Assembly (NCBI GenBank): GCA_945949525.1
Contig: CAMFES010000003.1
Span: forward strand, 1-64,000
Source of the DNA: an uncultured Veillonellaceae bacterium
GTDB lineage: Bacteria > Bacillota > Negativicutes > Selenomonadales > Selenomonadaceae
Direction of reading: 5' to 3'
DNA length: 64,000 nucleotides
The notes beneath the pieces were generated by a model. That model made no database searches. It worked only from the letters and a program-made list of their open reading frames with translations, and had not been told where the DNA came from. A program made the position numbers and the translations under genes. Shown here in pieces: positions 10,167 to 19,807 of the stretch (positions are counted from its first letter, which is position 1; each line of letters opens with the position of its first letter).

Positions 10167-10727
10167 CTACTGATTATGCCCCGGCACTGTCCTGGCTCCG
10201 GCAAAGGCATCAACCAGCGCCTGCCATTTGCCCTGGGTCTTCAGTATAAACTCCACAATGTCACGCACCGCGCCGTTGCCGCCGTTGCTGCCGGAAATCA
10301 GGTGGGATACATATTTTATCTCCGGCTGGGCGTCTGCCGTACAGCAGGCCAGCCCCGCCTTCATCAAAAGCGGCAGGTCATTCAGGTCATCTCCTATGTA
10401 GGCAATTTCCTTGTCAGTCAGCTGCATTTCGTCCTTGATGCGCTGCCAGGCCTCCCGCTTGTCACGGCAGCCCTGCCACACGCGGCTGATATTCAGCTCT
10501 GCCGCCCGGCGCTCCACAATTTCTGACTGCCGTCCGGTGATGATGGCGGTTTCCACCCCGGCCTTGTGCAGCATGGAAATGCCCATGCCGTCCTTGACGG
10601 AAAACTCCTTCATTGCTTCCCCGTCAGGCCCGATGTAGATTCGGCCATCCGTCAGCGTACCGTCCACATCCATTACTACCAGCCTTACCCTGGCTGCCCT
10701 GGCCAGTGCATCTGCCCTGTACTCCAT
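10167..10727 (-). CDS. kdsC: 3-deoxy-D-manno-octulosonate 8-phosphate phosphatase
   Basis: HAD motifs VMDVDGTLTDGRIY and YIGDDLNDLPLL; Kdo operon context. Confidence 0.93.
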   Translation of the reverse strand: MEYRADALARAARVRLVVMDVDGTLTDGRIYIGPDGEAMKEFSVKDGMGISMLHKAGVETAIITGRQSEIVERRAAELNISRVWQGCRDKREAWQRIKDEMQLTDKEIAYIGDDLNDLPLLMKAGLACCTADAQPEIKYVSHLISGSNGGNGAVRDIVEFILKTQGKWQALVDAFAGARTVPGHNQ

Positions 10728-10759
10728 TTACGACATCTCCTTTGGCTACTCCGGATAAT

Positions 10760-11749
10760 TCAGACAACACCCTGACGCAGCAGGTCAGTCAGATGGACGA
10801 TGCCCACCGGCTTGTTGTCATTATCAATAACAGGCAGCACCGTAATAGGCCGCGGCTTGTGCTTCTCCATGATGGAAAGGGCCTCCGCCGCCAGCTTCTC
10901 CTTGGTGATGGTCTGTGGATTCTTTGTCATCATATTCTCCACAGCCTCGTTCAGGAACTCACTGCCCCCGGCAAGGCCGCGGCGAATGTCGCCATCCGTC
11001 ACCAGTCCGATAAACTCACCGGCATCATTAACCACAGAGGTAGCTCCCAGTCCCTTGTCCGTCATCATGAACAGGGCCTCCTGTGCCGTATGGCCGCTGT
11101 GAATGATAGGGTTGTCCTGGCCGCTGTGCATCACATTCTCCACGGTCAGCAAAAGCTTCCTGCCCAGGGAGCCTCCCGGATGGAACAGGGCAAAATCCTG
11201 CTTGGTGAAATTTCTGGCTTCCAGCAGGGCAACCGTTATGGCATCCCCCATGGCCAGCGTAGCAGTGGTGCTGGCGGTAGGTGCCAGTCCCAGAGGACAG
11301 GCCTCCCGCTCCACACCGATGTCCACAAAGAAATCGGCATTCCGGCCCAGGGATGACTCCCTGCGGCCGCTCATGGCGATAATCTTCGCGCCGATGCGCT
11401 TGATAATCGGCAATATATTGACAACCTCCGTGCTTTCACCGCTATTGGAAATGGCAATCACCACATCATCGGCAGTCACCATGCCCAAATCCCCGTGAAA
11501 GGCCTCTGCCGGATGCATGAAAAACGCCGGTGTCCCCGTGCTGGCCAGGCTGGCCGCAATCTTCCTGCCGATATGTCCGGACTTGCCCATGCCGGTGACA
11601 ACCACCCGGGCATGACAGTCCAGAATACACCTTATTGCCGCCTCAAACTCATCATCAATGCGCTCAATGAGCTTTGCCACGGACGCCGCCTCTATCTGCA
11701 GTGTTTCAATAGCCGAATTCTTAATCATTGTACCCCTCACCTTATGCAA
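10760..11749 (-). CDS. kdsD: D-arabinose 5-phosphate isomerase (KdsD/KpsF family; SIS + tandem CBS)
   Basis: VTGMGKSGHIGRKIAASLASTGTPAFFMHPAEAFHGDLG; start may be MIKNSA. Confidence 0.93.
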   Translation of the reverse strand: MHKVRGTMIKNSAIETLQIEAASVAKLIERIDDEFEAAIRCILDCHARVVVTGMGKSGHIGRKIAASLASTGTPAFFMHPAEAFHGDLGMVTADDVVIAISNSGESTEVVNILPIIKRIGAKIIAMSGRRESSLGRNADFFVDIGVEREACPLGLAPTASTTATLAMGDAITVALLEARNFTKQDFALFHPGGSLGRKLLLTVENVMHSGQDNPIIHSGHTAQEALFMMTDKGLGATSVVNDAGEFIGLVTDGDIRRGLAGGSEFLNEAVENMMTKNPQTITKEKLAAEALSIMEKHKPRPITVLPVIDNDNKPVGIVHLTDLLRQGVV

Positions 11750-11752
11750 CGC

Positions 11753-12580
11753 TTATTTCAAATGCTTGCGGACAACCTCATGGATGGCGATGGCATCCTT
11801 CAGCAAATCCTCCAGCTTGTCCAGATAAACCATATTCGGGCCATCGCAGAGAGCCTCCTCCGGATTGTCATGGACCTCCATGAAGAGGGCATCCACTCCG
11901 GCGCCAACGGCGGCGCGAACCAGATTCGGCACAAACTCGCGGTTTCCTGCGGAGCAGGTACCTGCCCCACCAGGCAGCTGAACGCTGTGAGTGCCGTCAA
12001 AAACAACAGGATAGCCGAAGGAACGCATAATAGGGAAGGTGCGCATATCCACCACCAGATTGTTGTAGCCGAAGGTAGCCCCCCGCTCTGTCAGAAGAAT
12101 CTGGGAACAGCCACCCTCATGGAGCTTGTCCACCACGTTCCGCATATCCCCGGGAGCCATGAACTGCCCCTTCTTGACGTTGACCACGCAGCCACTCTGG
12201 GCAGCCGCATACAGAAGGTCGGTCTGACGGCACAGGAAAGCAGGAATCTGAATAATATCCGCCACCTTGGATACAGGCTTTATCTGCTCCTCGGTGTGTA
12301 CATCGGTGACAATCGGCACCTGCAGCTCATCCTTGATGGTCTGCAGCATTTCCAGTCCCTTTTTCAGCCCCGGTCCCCGGAAGCCATTAAAGGAAGAACG
12401 GTTGGCCTTGTCAAAGGAAGCCTTGAACACATACGGCATGCCAAGACGCCCGGTAATCTCCTTGATGGTGCGGCCAATCAAAAGGCAGCGCTCCAGCCCC
12501 TCCAGCACGCAAGGCCCTGCCAAAAGAGCCAGAGGCTGGCCGTTGCCAATTGAAAAATTACCTACCTGAACAGTATTCAT
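11753..12580 (-). CDS. kdsA: 2-dehydro-3-deoxyphosphooctonate aldolase
   Basis: LLAGPCVLEG, FKASFDKANRSS, FRGPGLKKGL, TDVHTEEQ motifs; start at MNTVQVG. Confidence 0.96.
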   Translation of the reverse strand: MNTVQVGNFSIGNGQPLALLAGPCVLEGLERCLLIGRTIKEITGRLGMPYVFKASFDKANRSSFNGFRGPGLKKGLEMLQTIKDELQVPIVTDVHTEEQIKPVSKVADIIQIPAFLCRQTDLLYAAAQSGCVVNVKKGQFMAPGDMRNVVDKLHEGGCSQILLTERGATFGYNNLVVDMRTFPIMRSFGYPVVFDGTHSVQLPGGAGTCSAGNREFVPNLVRAAVGAGVDALFMEVHDNPEEALCDGPNMVYLDKLEDLLKDAIAIHEVVRKHLK

Positions 12581-12604
12581 AATACTACCACCTTTCAAAA
12601 GCCG

Positions 12605-13336
12605 TTAAAGACGTTCCCTGTACAATCTATTTACCTCTGCCAGGTCCTCCGGCGTATCCACGCCCACAAACCTGAAATCAGTTGCTATCACCTTGATTTT
12701 ATAGCCGTTTTCCAGCGCCCTGAGCTGCTCAAGGGACTCGGTCCTTTCAAGGGCCGTTGGCTCCATCTTAGCATAGCGCAGCAGGAAGTCCCGCTTGTAG
12801 GCATAGATGCCGATGTGCTTGTAGACGGTCACACCGGTGTCCTCCCTTGGATATGGCAGCAGGGAGCGGGAAAAATACAGTGCATAGCCGTTTTTGTCAG
12901 TGACAACCTTGACATTGTTGGGATTTTTCATCTCATCCCCGTCGGTCATAGGTGACTTTACCGTAGCCATCTGCAGCTCCTCATCCTCGTCAAAAGCAGC
13001 CGCCAGGGCATCAATCAAATCCGGCTCAATCAATGGCTCATCACCCTGCACGTTGATAATCAGCTCCGCCTCCGGATGGGCCGCCGCCACCTCCGCCAAA
13101 CGGTCAGTGCCGGTGGGATGATTTTTAGCCGTCATCATGGCCCTGCCCCCGTGGGAAACCACCGCCTCATAGACCCGCTCGTCGTCCACTGCCGCAATTA
13201 CCCCTGAAAGGCGTTTAGCCTTGGAAGCCTGCTCATAGACCCTGACAATCATCGGCTTGCCGGCAATATCAGCCAGAGGCTTGCCGGGAAGCCTGGTGGA
13301 AGCATATCTGGCCGGAATTACACACAATGTATTCAT
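12605..13336 (-). CDS. kdsB: 3-deoxy-manno-octulosonate cytidylyltransferase
   Basis: MNTLCVIPARYASTRLPGKPLADIAGKPMI, NVQGDEPLI. Confidence 0.96.
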   Translation of the reverse strand: MNTLCVIPARYASTRLPGKPLADIAGKPMIVRVYEQASKAKRLSGVIAAVDDERVYEAVVSHGGRAMMTAKNHPTGTDRLAEVAAAHPEAELIINVQGDEPLIEPDLIDALAAAFDEDEELQMATVKSPMTDGDEMKNPNNVKVVTDKNGYALYFSRSLLPYPREDTGVTVYKHIGIYAYKRDFLLRYAKMEPTALERTESLEQLRALENGYKIKVIATDFRFVGVDTPEDLAEVNRLYRERL

Positions 13337-15816
13337 TTCTTTCCCGTCCTCCTGAAATAATCGTCAATCCGCTCCTGCAGCAGAGCGCCAATCTCCTCGC
13401 CGCCATCCTGCATGACCACCTCTACAGTCACCACGTAGACAGGCAGCAGCTTGTCCTTTTCCTCCAGCCGCGGCAGCTTTACAGCATCCTTTTCCGTGGT
13501 AACTATGGCCTCGGCTCCCTGACGCACCGCCTGGGTTACAGCATCCTGAATCTCCTCCAGGGTGTACTCATGGTGATCCGGGAAGCGGAAGCTCTCTATC
13601 ACATCCGCACCGGCATTGGCCAGGGTCTGCTCAAAGGAGGCAGGATTGCCAATAGCCGACAGGGCGATAACCTTCCTGCCCCTGATGGTATCAATAGGCG
13701 TGCCCTCGCTGGCAATATCCTTCACCCACTCGGACAGCTCCACGCAGGCCTGAGGCTGGTGGATGCTCTCTACGATAATCGGATCATGGCCGTACTCGGC
13801 GATTTTCTGCCTGATATATGCGATAGAACCTGGCTCAGCCTGATCCACCTTGGTCAGAAGGCATACATCGGCACGGCTCAGATGGGAAAGAGGCTCCCTG
13901 AGAGTTCCTCGTGGCAGGATATGCCCGTTGCCAAAGACATTGACCGCGTCTATCAGCACCACATCAAGATCCCGCTCCAGCTGCCAGTGCTGGTAGCCGT
14001 CATCAAGAATAGCCACCTGTGCCCCAAAATGCTCCACCGCATACTGGCCTGTCTTGGCACGCTCAGGGCCAATCAGCACCGGTACGCTTGGCAGATGCTT
14101 GGCCAGCATGAAGGCCTCATCTCCGGCGGTAGCCGCATCCATCTTCAGCTGGCTGCCATCGGAAACCACGCCGATTTCTCCCTGCCACTTGGCCCGATAG
14201 CCCCGGTTCAGGATGACCACCTTGTAGCCCATATCCCGGATTGCCTTGGCCAGACGCTGGGCTGTTGGCGTTTTTCCCGTGCCTCCCACTGTAATATTGC
14301 CCAGGCTGATAACGTAGCAGTCCAGCCTTTTCTTGCTGAAAATACCGTAGTTATAGCCTGCCAGCTTCAGGTTCAGAAGCATGCCGTAAATATAAGCGAA
14401 CCCCTGCAGAAGCGTGACAAAGCACCTGATGCCGAAGCCCTTTGGCTCCTTGCCGTGAATCAGCTGGAAGAAATAGGTCTGGAAGTTCTCCAGCTTGTCG
14501 GTGGCCTTAATCTTGTCCTTGGCCTCGCACCTGTCCAAAAGCTCGTGGAGAATCACCGCCGTTCTTCTGGCCGCACCGCGATTCTCCTGACATATCTTCA
14601 GGGTTTCCTGCTCCATGCGGCGGCGCTCCCCCATGTCCGTAAACAGCCTGGAAGCAGCCTGCACAAGCTCTGCCTGGCTTCTGACCGTCACTACAGCATT
14701 CCGCTTGGAAAACAGCACATGGGTGTCCTTGAAGTTAAACATGTTCTCACCCACGATAATGGCCTTGCCATGGGCCGCCGGCTCCAAAATATTGTGACCG
14801 CCGTGAGGAATCATGCTGCCGCCTACAAAGATCACATCACCGATGCTGTACACCTTGCCCAGCTCGCCGATGGTATTCAAAAGCACCACATCATGCCCTT
14901 CCGACGGCTGCTCCAAAAGCTGGGTCCTGGTTGCCGAGGAAAAGCCATGCTGCTGGCACATGGACTGAATGTGACCCGTGCGCAGCACGGAACGGGGCGC
15001 AATCAGAAGCTTCGCCCCCGGATGGGTCTTCCTGATAGCCGCAAAAGCCGCCAGCACATGCTCCTCCTCCCCCTTGTGGGTGGAGCCTGCCAAAAAGATG
15101 CCGTCGTTATCCGCCAGGCCCAGCTCGCGAATCAGCTGCTGCTTTTCCCCGCTGCTGACATTGGTGTAGGTCTGGTCAAACTTGGTATTGCCGGTAACCG
15201 TCACCAGCTCCTTGTTGGCCCCCAGGCGCAGGATGTTTTCTGCATCCACCGGGGACTGCATGGCAAAATATTTGATGGTATCCAGCATATCATACCAGAT
15301 GCTGTGCAGATAGCGGTAACGGGATACGCTCTTTTCGCTGATGCGCCCGTTCACCATCATGACCGGAATCTCCAGCTCCTTTGCCGCCTTCAAAAAGTTT
15401 GGCCACAGCTCCGTTTCCACAGGCATGAACACCCGCGGGCGCACCTTGTAAAGAAGGTGTGCCGACAGCCAGGGCAGGTCAAAAGGAAAATGAATGATGC
15501 TGTCCGCATCCTTTATGATGCGGTTTGCCATCTCATAGCCGCTGTTGGTAAACACTGACACCAGAATCGGCGTGTTGGGAAACTCACGGCGAAACTCCTT
15601 GATGAGAGGACTTGCCGCCACAATCTCCCCTACGGAAGCGGCATGAACCCATATACAATTTTTGCGGGCAACCCTGTCCAGGGCATGCTTCGGCAGAAAG
15701 CCAAGCTGCTGCTTGATTCTGTTCACAAAGCCCTTTTCCCTGATAGCCCGGATGCAGAAGGCCGGCACCATCAGGATGACCACCAGCACCGCTGCTACAT
15801 TATACAATAGCCGCAT
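13333..15816 (-). CDS. waaA-lpxK: Bifunctional Kdo transferase (WaaA/KdtA) - tetraacyldisaccharide 4'-kinase (LpxK) fusion
   Basis: The N-terminal half has WVHAASVGEIVAASPLI and GTHKGEEE-like WaaA signatures; the C-terminal half has GNITVGGTGKTPTAQRLAK Walker A and LNRGYRAK (LpxK). Single continuous 827-aa frame. Confidence 0.93.
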   Translation of the reverse strand: MRLLYNVAAVLVVILMVPAFCIRAIREKGFVNRIKQQLGFLPKHALDRVARKNCIWVHAASVGEIVAASPLIKEFRREFPNTPILVSVFTNSGYEMANRIIKDADSIIHFPFDLPWLSAHLLYKVRPRVFMPVETELWPNFLKAAKELEIPVMMVNGRISEKSVSRYRYLHSIWYDMLDTIKYFAMQSPVDAENILRLGANKELVTVTGNTKFDQTYTNVSSGEKQQLIRELGLADNDGIFLAGSTHKGEEEHVLAAFAAIRKTHPGAKLLIAPRSVLRTGHIQSMCQQHGFSSATRTQLLEQPSEGHDVVLLNTIGELGKVYSIGDVIFVGGSMIPHGGHNILEPAAHGKAIIVGENMFNFKDTHVLFSKRNAVVTVRSQAELVQAASRLFTDMGERRRMEQETLKICQENRGAARRTAVILHELLDRCEAKDKIKATDKLENFQTYFFQLIHGKEPKGFGIRCFVTLLQGFAYIYGMLLNLKLAGYNYGIFSKKRLDCYVISLGNITVGGTGKTPTAQRLAKAIRDMGYKVVILNRGYRAKWQGEIGVVSDGSQLKMDAATAGDEAFMLAKHLPSVPVLIGPERAKTGQYAVEHFGAQVAILDDGYQHWQLERDLDVVLIDAVNVFGNGHILPRGTLREPLSHLSRADVCLLTKVDQAEPGSIAYIRQKIAEYGHDPIIVESIHQPQACVELSEWVKDIASEGTPIDTIRGRKVIALSAIGNPASFEQTLANAGADVIESFRFPDHHEYTLEEIQDAVTQAVRQGAEAIVTTEKDAVKLPRLEEKDKLLPVYVVTVEVVMQDGGEEIGALLQERIDDYFRRTGKK

Positions 15817-15827
15817 AACGCTTCTCC

Positions 15828-17564
15828 TTACATAGCTTCATTCTGGCGGAACTGAATGTTGTAAAGGTTGCTGTACAGCCCGCCTGCCGCCAACAGCTCC
15901 TCGTGAGTGCCATGCTCACGCAGATGCCCGTTTTCCACTACAAAAATCTGGTCGGCATTAAATATTGTAGAAAGACGATGGGCTATTACGAAGGACGTCC
16001 TGCCCACCATCAGCTTATCCAGTGCATCCTGCACGATCTTTTCACTCTCTGTATCCAGTGCCGAGGTAGCCTCATCCAGAATCAGCACCCGGGGATTTTT
16101 CAGAATCGCCCTGGCAATGGCCAGGCGCTGGCGCTGTCCGCCGGAGAGATTGAGTCCCCGCTCGCCCAGACGGGTATTGTAGCCCTCCGGCAAATCCTTT
16201 ATAAACTCCTCCGCATTGGCCGCCCTGGCTGCCTCTATCACCTCTTCATCGGTGGCATCCAGCCTGCCATAACGGATATTCTCCATAACAGTGGTGCTGA
16301 ACAGCATGGTTTCCTGAGGTACCAGGCCGATCTGCTCCCGGAGGGAGTCCGCCGTCACCTGGCGGATATCATGGCCGTCAATGGAAATAGTGCCGCTGTC
16401 CACATCATAGAATCGCGGAATCAGGCTGGCAATGGTGGACTTGCCGCTGCCGCTTGGCCCCACCAGGGCAATCATCTGGCCCGGCTCCGCCTTCAGGGAA
16501 ATATGCTGCAGGGCAGGCTGCCCCTCCTTGTAGGAGAAGGTGATATCCCTGAACTCCACCTCGCCCTTGATAGGCGGCAAAGGCTTCGCCCCCGGCACAT
16601 CAATAATCTTCTCGTCCAAATCCATTACGGAGAACACCCTGTCTGCCGCCGCCATAGCCCTCTGAATGGCCGCATAGACGCGGGAAAGGCGCTTTACCGG
16701 ATTGGCAAGATTTACCGCATAGGTCAAAAACGCCACCAGCTCACCGGCGGTAATCACCTCGTTGACAACCTCGTAGCCGCCGAACCACACAATAAATGTA
16801 ACGGCAATAGCCGCCAGAAATTCCACCGTCGGCGTCAGCAGGCTGCTGAGCTTGACATTTTTCATGGCAGCCTGGAAATTCCTCCAGTTCTGCTCCTCAA
16901 AACGCTTGATTTCGTAGGTTTCACGCACAAAGGATTTCACCACGCGGATGGCGGAGATGCTCTCCTGCAAAAGTGATGTAATCTCTGCCGCCCTCTCCTG
17001 AATCACCGTGCTGGAGCGCTTCAGCTTGCGGCCGAAAATCTTCATGGCAAAGCCCACCAGCGGAATAGTCATCAGGGTAAGAAGGCTCAGCTTCCAGTCC
17101 AGGTAAATCATCATGGCCAGTGAACCAATCAGGATTGAGCTTTCCGTAACCAGCTCGATGAGATTGTCCACGATGGCGCTCTGCATGGCCGCCACATCGT
17201 TGGTAATATAGCTCATGACCGTGCCGGTCTGCTGCCTGTCGTAGTAGGACAGGGGCATCTTCTGGAACTTCCTGAACAGCACGCTGCGCACATCGATGAT
17301 GACCCGCTGCCCCACATAGGACACCAGATAGCTCTGGCCATAGTAGAATACGCCTCTGGTGAACATGACCACCAGAATGCCTGCCGCAATCAAATTCAGC
17401 ATCAGCATATCCTTGGACATCAGCACATCGTCGATCATGTCCTTGATAATCCACGGCAGGTAAAGATTGGCACCGGCCGCCATGATGATGCACACCACTG
17501 CTGCCGCCAGCCGCTTCTTGTAGGGTTTTATATAAGCCAATAGGCGTAAGTAATTCTTCATCAA
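15828..17564 (-). CDS. msbA: Lipid A export ABC transporter permease/ATPase
   Basis: 6-TM + NBD: GPSGSGKST, LSGGQRQRLAIARA, LILDEATSALD; ATGA overlap with lpxB. Confidence 0.92.
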   Translation of the reverse strand: MMKNYLRLLAYIKPYKKRLAAAVVCIIMAAGANLYLPWIIKDMIDDVLMSKDMLMLNLIAAGILVVMFTRGVFYYGQSYLVSYVGQRVIIDVRSVLFRKFQKMPLSYYDRQQTGTVMSYITNDVAAMQSAIVDNLIELVTESSILIGSLAMMIYLDWKLSLLTLMTIPLVGFAMKIFGRKLKRSSTVIQERAAEITSLLQESISAIRVVKSFVRETYEIKRFEEQNWRNFQAAMKNVKLSSLLTPTVEFLAAIAVTFIVWFGGYEVVNEVITAGELVAFLTYAVNLANPVKRLSRVYAAIQRAMAAADRVFSVMDLDEKIIDVPGAKPLPPIKGEVEFRDITFSYKEGQPALQHISLKAEPGQMIALVGPSGSGKSTIASLIPRFYDVDSGTISIDGHDIRQVTADSLREQIGLVPQETMLFSTTVMENIRYGRLDATDEEVIEAARAANAEEFIKDLPEGYNTRLGERGLNLSGGQRQRLAIARAILKNPRVLILDEATSALDTESEKIVQDALDKLMVGRTSFVIAHRLSTIFNADQIFVVENGHLREHGTHEELLAAGGLYSNLYNIQFRQNEAM

Positions 17565-18736
17565 ACATCCCCCGTCCTGCCGTATTTTTCCGCAGCCGCC
17601 AGAATCCTGGCTGCCACGCGCCGGGAAGCCCCCGGCTCACCCAGCCTGCCCACGGCTTCCTTCAGTCCGGCTACAACCTGCTCCCTGTAGCCCGGCTCTG
17701 CATAAAAACGCCGCGCCGCCTGAAAAACCTGCGGCCCCGTCACCTGCTCCTGCAGAAGCTCCTGCTGGACAGCCCTGCCGGCCAGAATGTTTGGCAGGGT
17801 AAAATGGTCTATCTTCACCAGCAGCCTGCCAATGGCATAATTCAAAGCAGCCATGCGATAAAGGGCTACGCAGGGAAGTCCCATAATAGCCGCCTCCAGT
17901 ACCACCGTGCCGGAGGTGGCGATGGCAAAGCTGCAGATATTCATCAAATCGTATGTCCTGTCATGGGTAAAGCACAGATTTACGCCCCGGCCGGCTGACA
18001 TCTTCTCCAGCAGTGACTGATTGATACCGGCAGCTATGGGCACAAAGAACTCCAGATTATGGCGTTCCGCCTGCAAAAGAGCCGCCGCCTCCAGCATGGC
18101 GGGAAACAGCATCTCAATCTCCTGCTTTCTGCTGCCCGGCAGCAGAAGCACAGGCTCCCCCTTTGGCGAAACCTGAAAATAGTTGCGTGCCTCACTGACG
18201 CTCATAGATGATTTTACAGTATCAAGCAGGGGATTTCCCTGAAAGGAAATATTTGCTCCCGCCGCCTGATACACCGGCAGCTCAAAGGGAAAGATCGCCG
18301 CCAGCTCGTCAGCAAGAGCCGCGCACTTTTTTGCCCTGCCCTTGCGCCAGGCCCAGGCCGAAGGCGGAATATAGGAAAAGACCGGAATTCCCATGGCTTT
18401 TGCCTTTGCCGCAAGCCGCCAGTTGAAATCCGGGTAATCTATCAGCACCAGCAGGTCAGGCCTTTCTGCCGCCATAAACTCCTGCAGGCTATTCAGAAGG
18501 CCAAAAATCCGCCTGAGATTTTTGATGACCTCCCATACCCCCATTATACTATATTCCCGCATATCTGCACACAGACGGACACCGGCGCCTGCCATTTTTG
18601 GCCCGCCAAAACCAACCAGCTCCACGCCAGGCTGCAGCTCCTGCATGGCTCTGGCCAGGCTTTCCCCGTGTAAGTCACCGGAGGCTTCCCCGGCCGATAG
18701 CATTATCTTCATAAAACCCCTCGAAAAAACACACAA
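17561..18736 (-). CDS. lpxB: Lipid-A-disaccharide synthase
   Basis: MKIMLSAGEASGDLHGESLARAM, LIDYPDFNWRLA, PPSAWAW. Start probably at MKIML. Confidence 0.95.
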   Translation of the reverse strand: MCVFSRGFMKIMLSAGEASGDLHGESLARAMQELQPGVELVGFGGPKMAGAGVRLCADMREYSIMGVWEVIKNLRRIFGLLNSLQEFMAAERPDLLVLIDYPDFNWRLAAKAKAMGIPVFSYIPPSAWAWRKGRAKKCAALADELAAIFPFELPVYQAAGANISFQGNPLLDTVKSSMSVSEARNYFQVSPKGEPVLLLPGSRKQEIEMLFPAMLEAAALLQAERHNLEFFVPIAAGINQSLLEKMSAGRGVNLCFTHDRTYDLMNICSFAIATSGTVVLEAAIMGLPCVALYRMAALNYAIGRLLVKIDHFTLPNILAGRAVQQELLQEQVTGPQVFQAARRFYAEPGYREQVVAGLKEAVGRLGEPGASRRVAARILAAAEKYGRTGDV

Positions 18737-18780
18737 AAGACGCGAGAATACAAAGCCGTATCCGCCGCGTCCAAAGTCTC

Positions 18781-19590
18781 TTATTCCATTGCCACAACAG
18801 CAATATCGTGAGCCTCAGCCAAAGCTACTACCTTATCCTGTTCTACCAGCAGCGTCCTGCCCGCTTCAATCACCAAAGCCGAAGCCCCCACTTCTACCAT
18901 AATCTCCATGGTCTTCACGCCAACAGCCGGCACATCAAACCGCAGATCCTGATTTGGCTTGGCAGTCTTGGCAACTACGGCGCCGCCACGGGCCAGCTCT
19001 CCGCCGCGGCGGATGCACGCGTCAGTCCCCTCGATAGCCTCCAGGGCCATCACGGCCTGCTGCTTTACCACCACGGTCTGCCCCACATCAAGTCGGCCGA
19101 TTTCCCGTGCCATCCTCATGCCGAACTCCATATCCTGAAGCTCCTGCTCCGTAGGCTGTCGCTTGGTCAGAACGCCCGGCTTCGGCATCAGGGAACGAAT
19201 GAGAGCCGTCTGGTCAAAGGCCTCCAGCCCGTCCTTGGCCAGCTCCCTGACAAAGGCCAGCATCAACGTATCATCCTTGCGGTCAGGCAGGGTAAAAATC
19301 AACCCCAGCATGCGCATATCAGGCGCAGCATGCTGGCCGCTGTACAAAAGCTCCTTGGTGACCTTGCCCAGCATGGTGACCTTGGTTACGCCTTTTGATT
19401 TTAAATAATCTATAATCGCCTGCAGATGAGCCACGCTGATATCCGTATAATCAGCCGCCCAGTCCTTCAGCTCCGGATCCACGCCCGGTATCAGGCCAAC
19501 TGCATACACCTCGTAGCCCATGTTCTTTGCCGCACGGGCGCACTCCACAGGCAGCCTGCCCACACCTGCCAGCAGTCCAATTTTTTCCAT
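18781..19590 (-). CDS. lpxI: UDP-2,3-diacylglucosamine pyrophosphatase LpxI (DUF1009 family)
   Basis: MEKIGLLAGVGRLPVECARAAKNMGYEVYAVGL...; the ORF prefix to 19674 is translated repeat DNA, so the start is taken at 19590. Confidence 0.93.
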   Translation of the reverse strand: MEKIGLLAGVGRLPVECARAAKNMGYEVYAVGLIPGVDPELKDWAADYTDISVAHLQAIIDYLKSKGVTKVTMLGKVTKELLYSGQHAAPDMRMLGLIFTLPDRKDDTLMLAFVRELAKDGLEAFDQTALIRSLMPKPGVLTKRQPTEQELQDMEFGMRMAREIGRLDVGQTVVVKQQAVMALEAIEGTDACIRRGGELARGGAVVAKTAKPNQDLRFDVPAVGVKTMEIMVEVGASALVIEAGRTLLVEQDKVVALAEAHDIAVVAME

Positions 19591-19617
19591 AAAAGCAATC
19601 ATCCTCCAATGAATGAG

Positions 19618-19798
19618 CTTGTGCAAATCTCCCGGCAGCATGGCAGTCCCCTCGAAAACACGCTCTCGCTCCACATTGTACCTGGCGGTGCTAAGCTCTC
19701 GCTTCGCCTGACGGCTCGCGACTCACTAAGCACCGAGGTACAACAAGGGTTTTCTCCGGGGACATGCCATGCTGCTGTGCCAGAACCTCCTGGCACAA
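19618..19798. repeat. Structured inverted-repeat element, copy 3, in the lpxA-lpxI intergenic gap
   Basis: Arm cagcatggcagtcccctcgaaaac (19636-19659) is complementary to gttttctccggggacatgccatgctgctg (19749-19777). A perfect 8-bp hairpin tgtgccag-aacctc-ctggcaca follows (19777-19798). Confidence 0.8.
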
Positions 19799-19807
19799 AC
19801 GAAATCA

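Noticed and set aside
13327-15558. 743-aa plus-strand ORF opposite waaA-lpxK
   Set aside because: Long antisense shadow ORF caused by GC-rich codon bias; no protein-family features and fully overlapped by a confidently identified gene.
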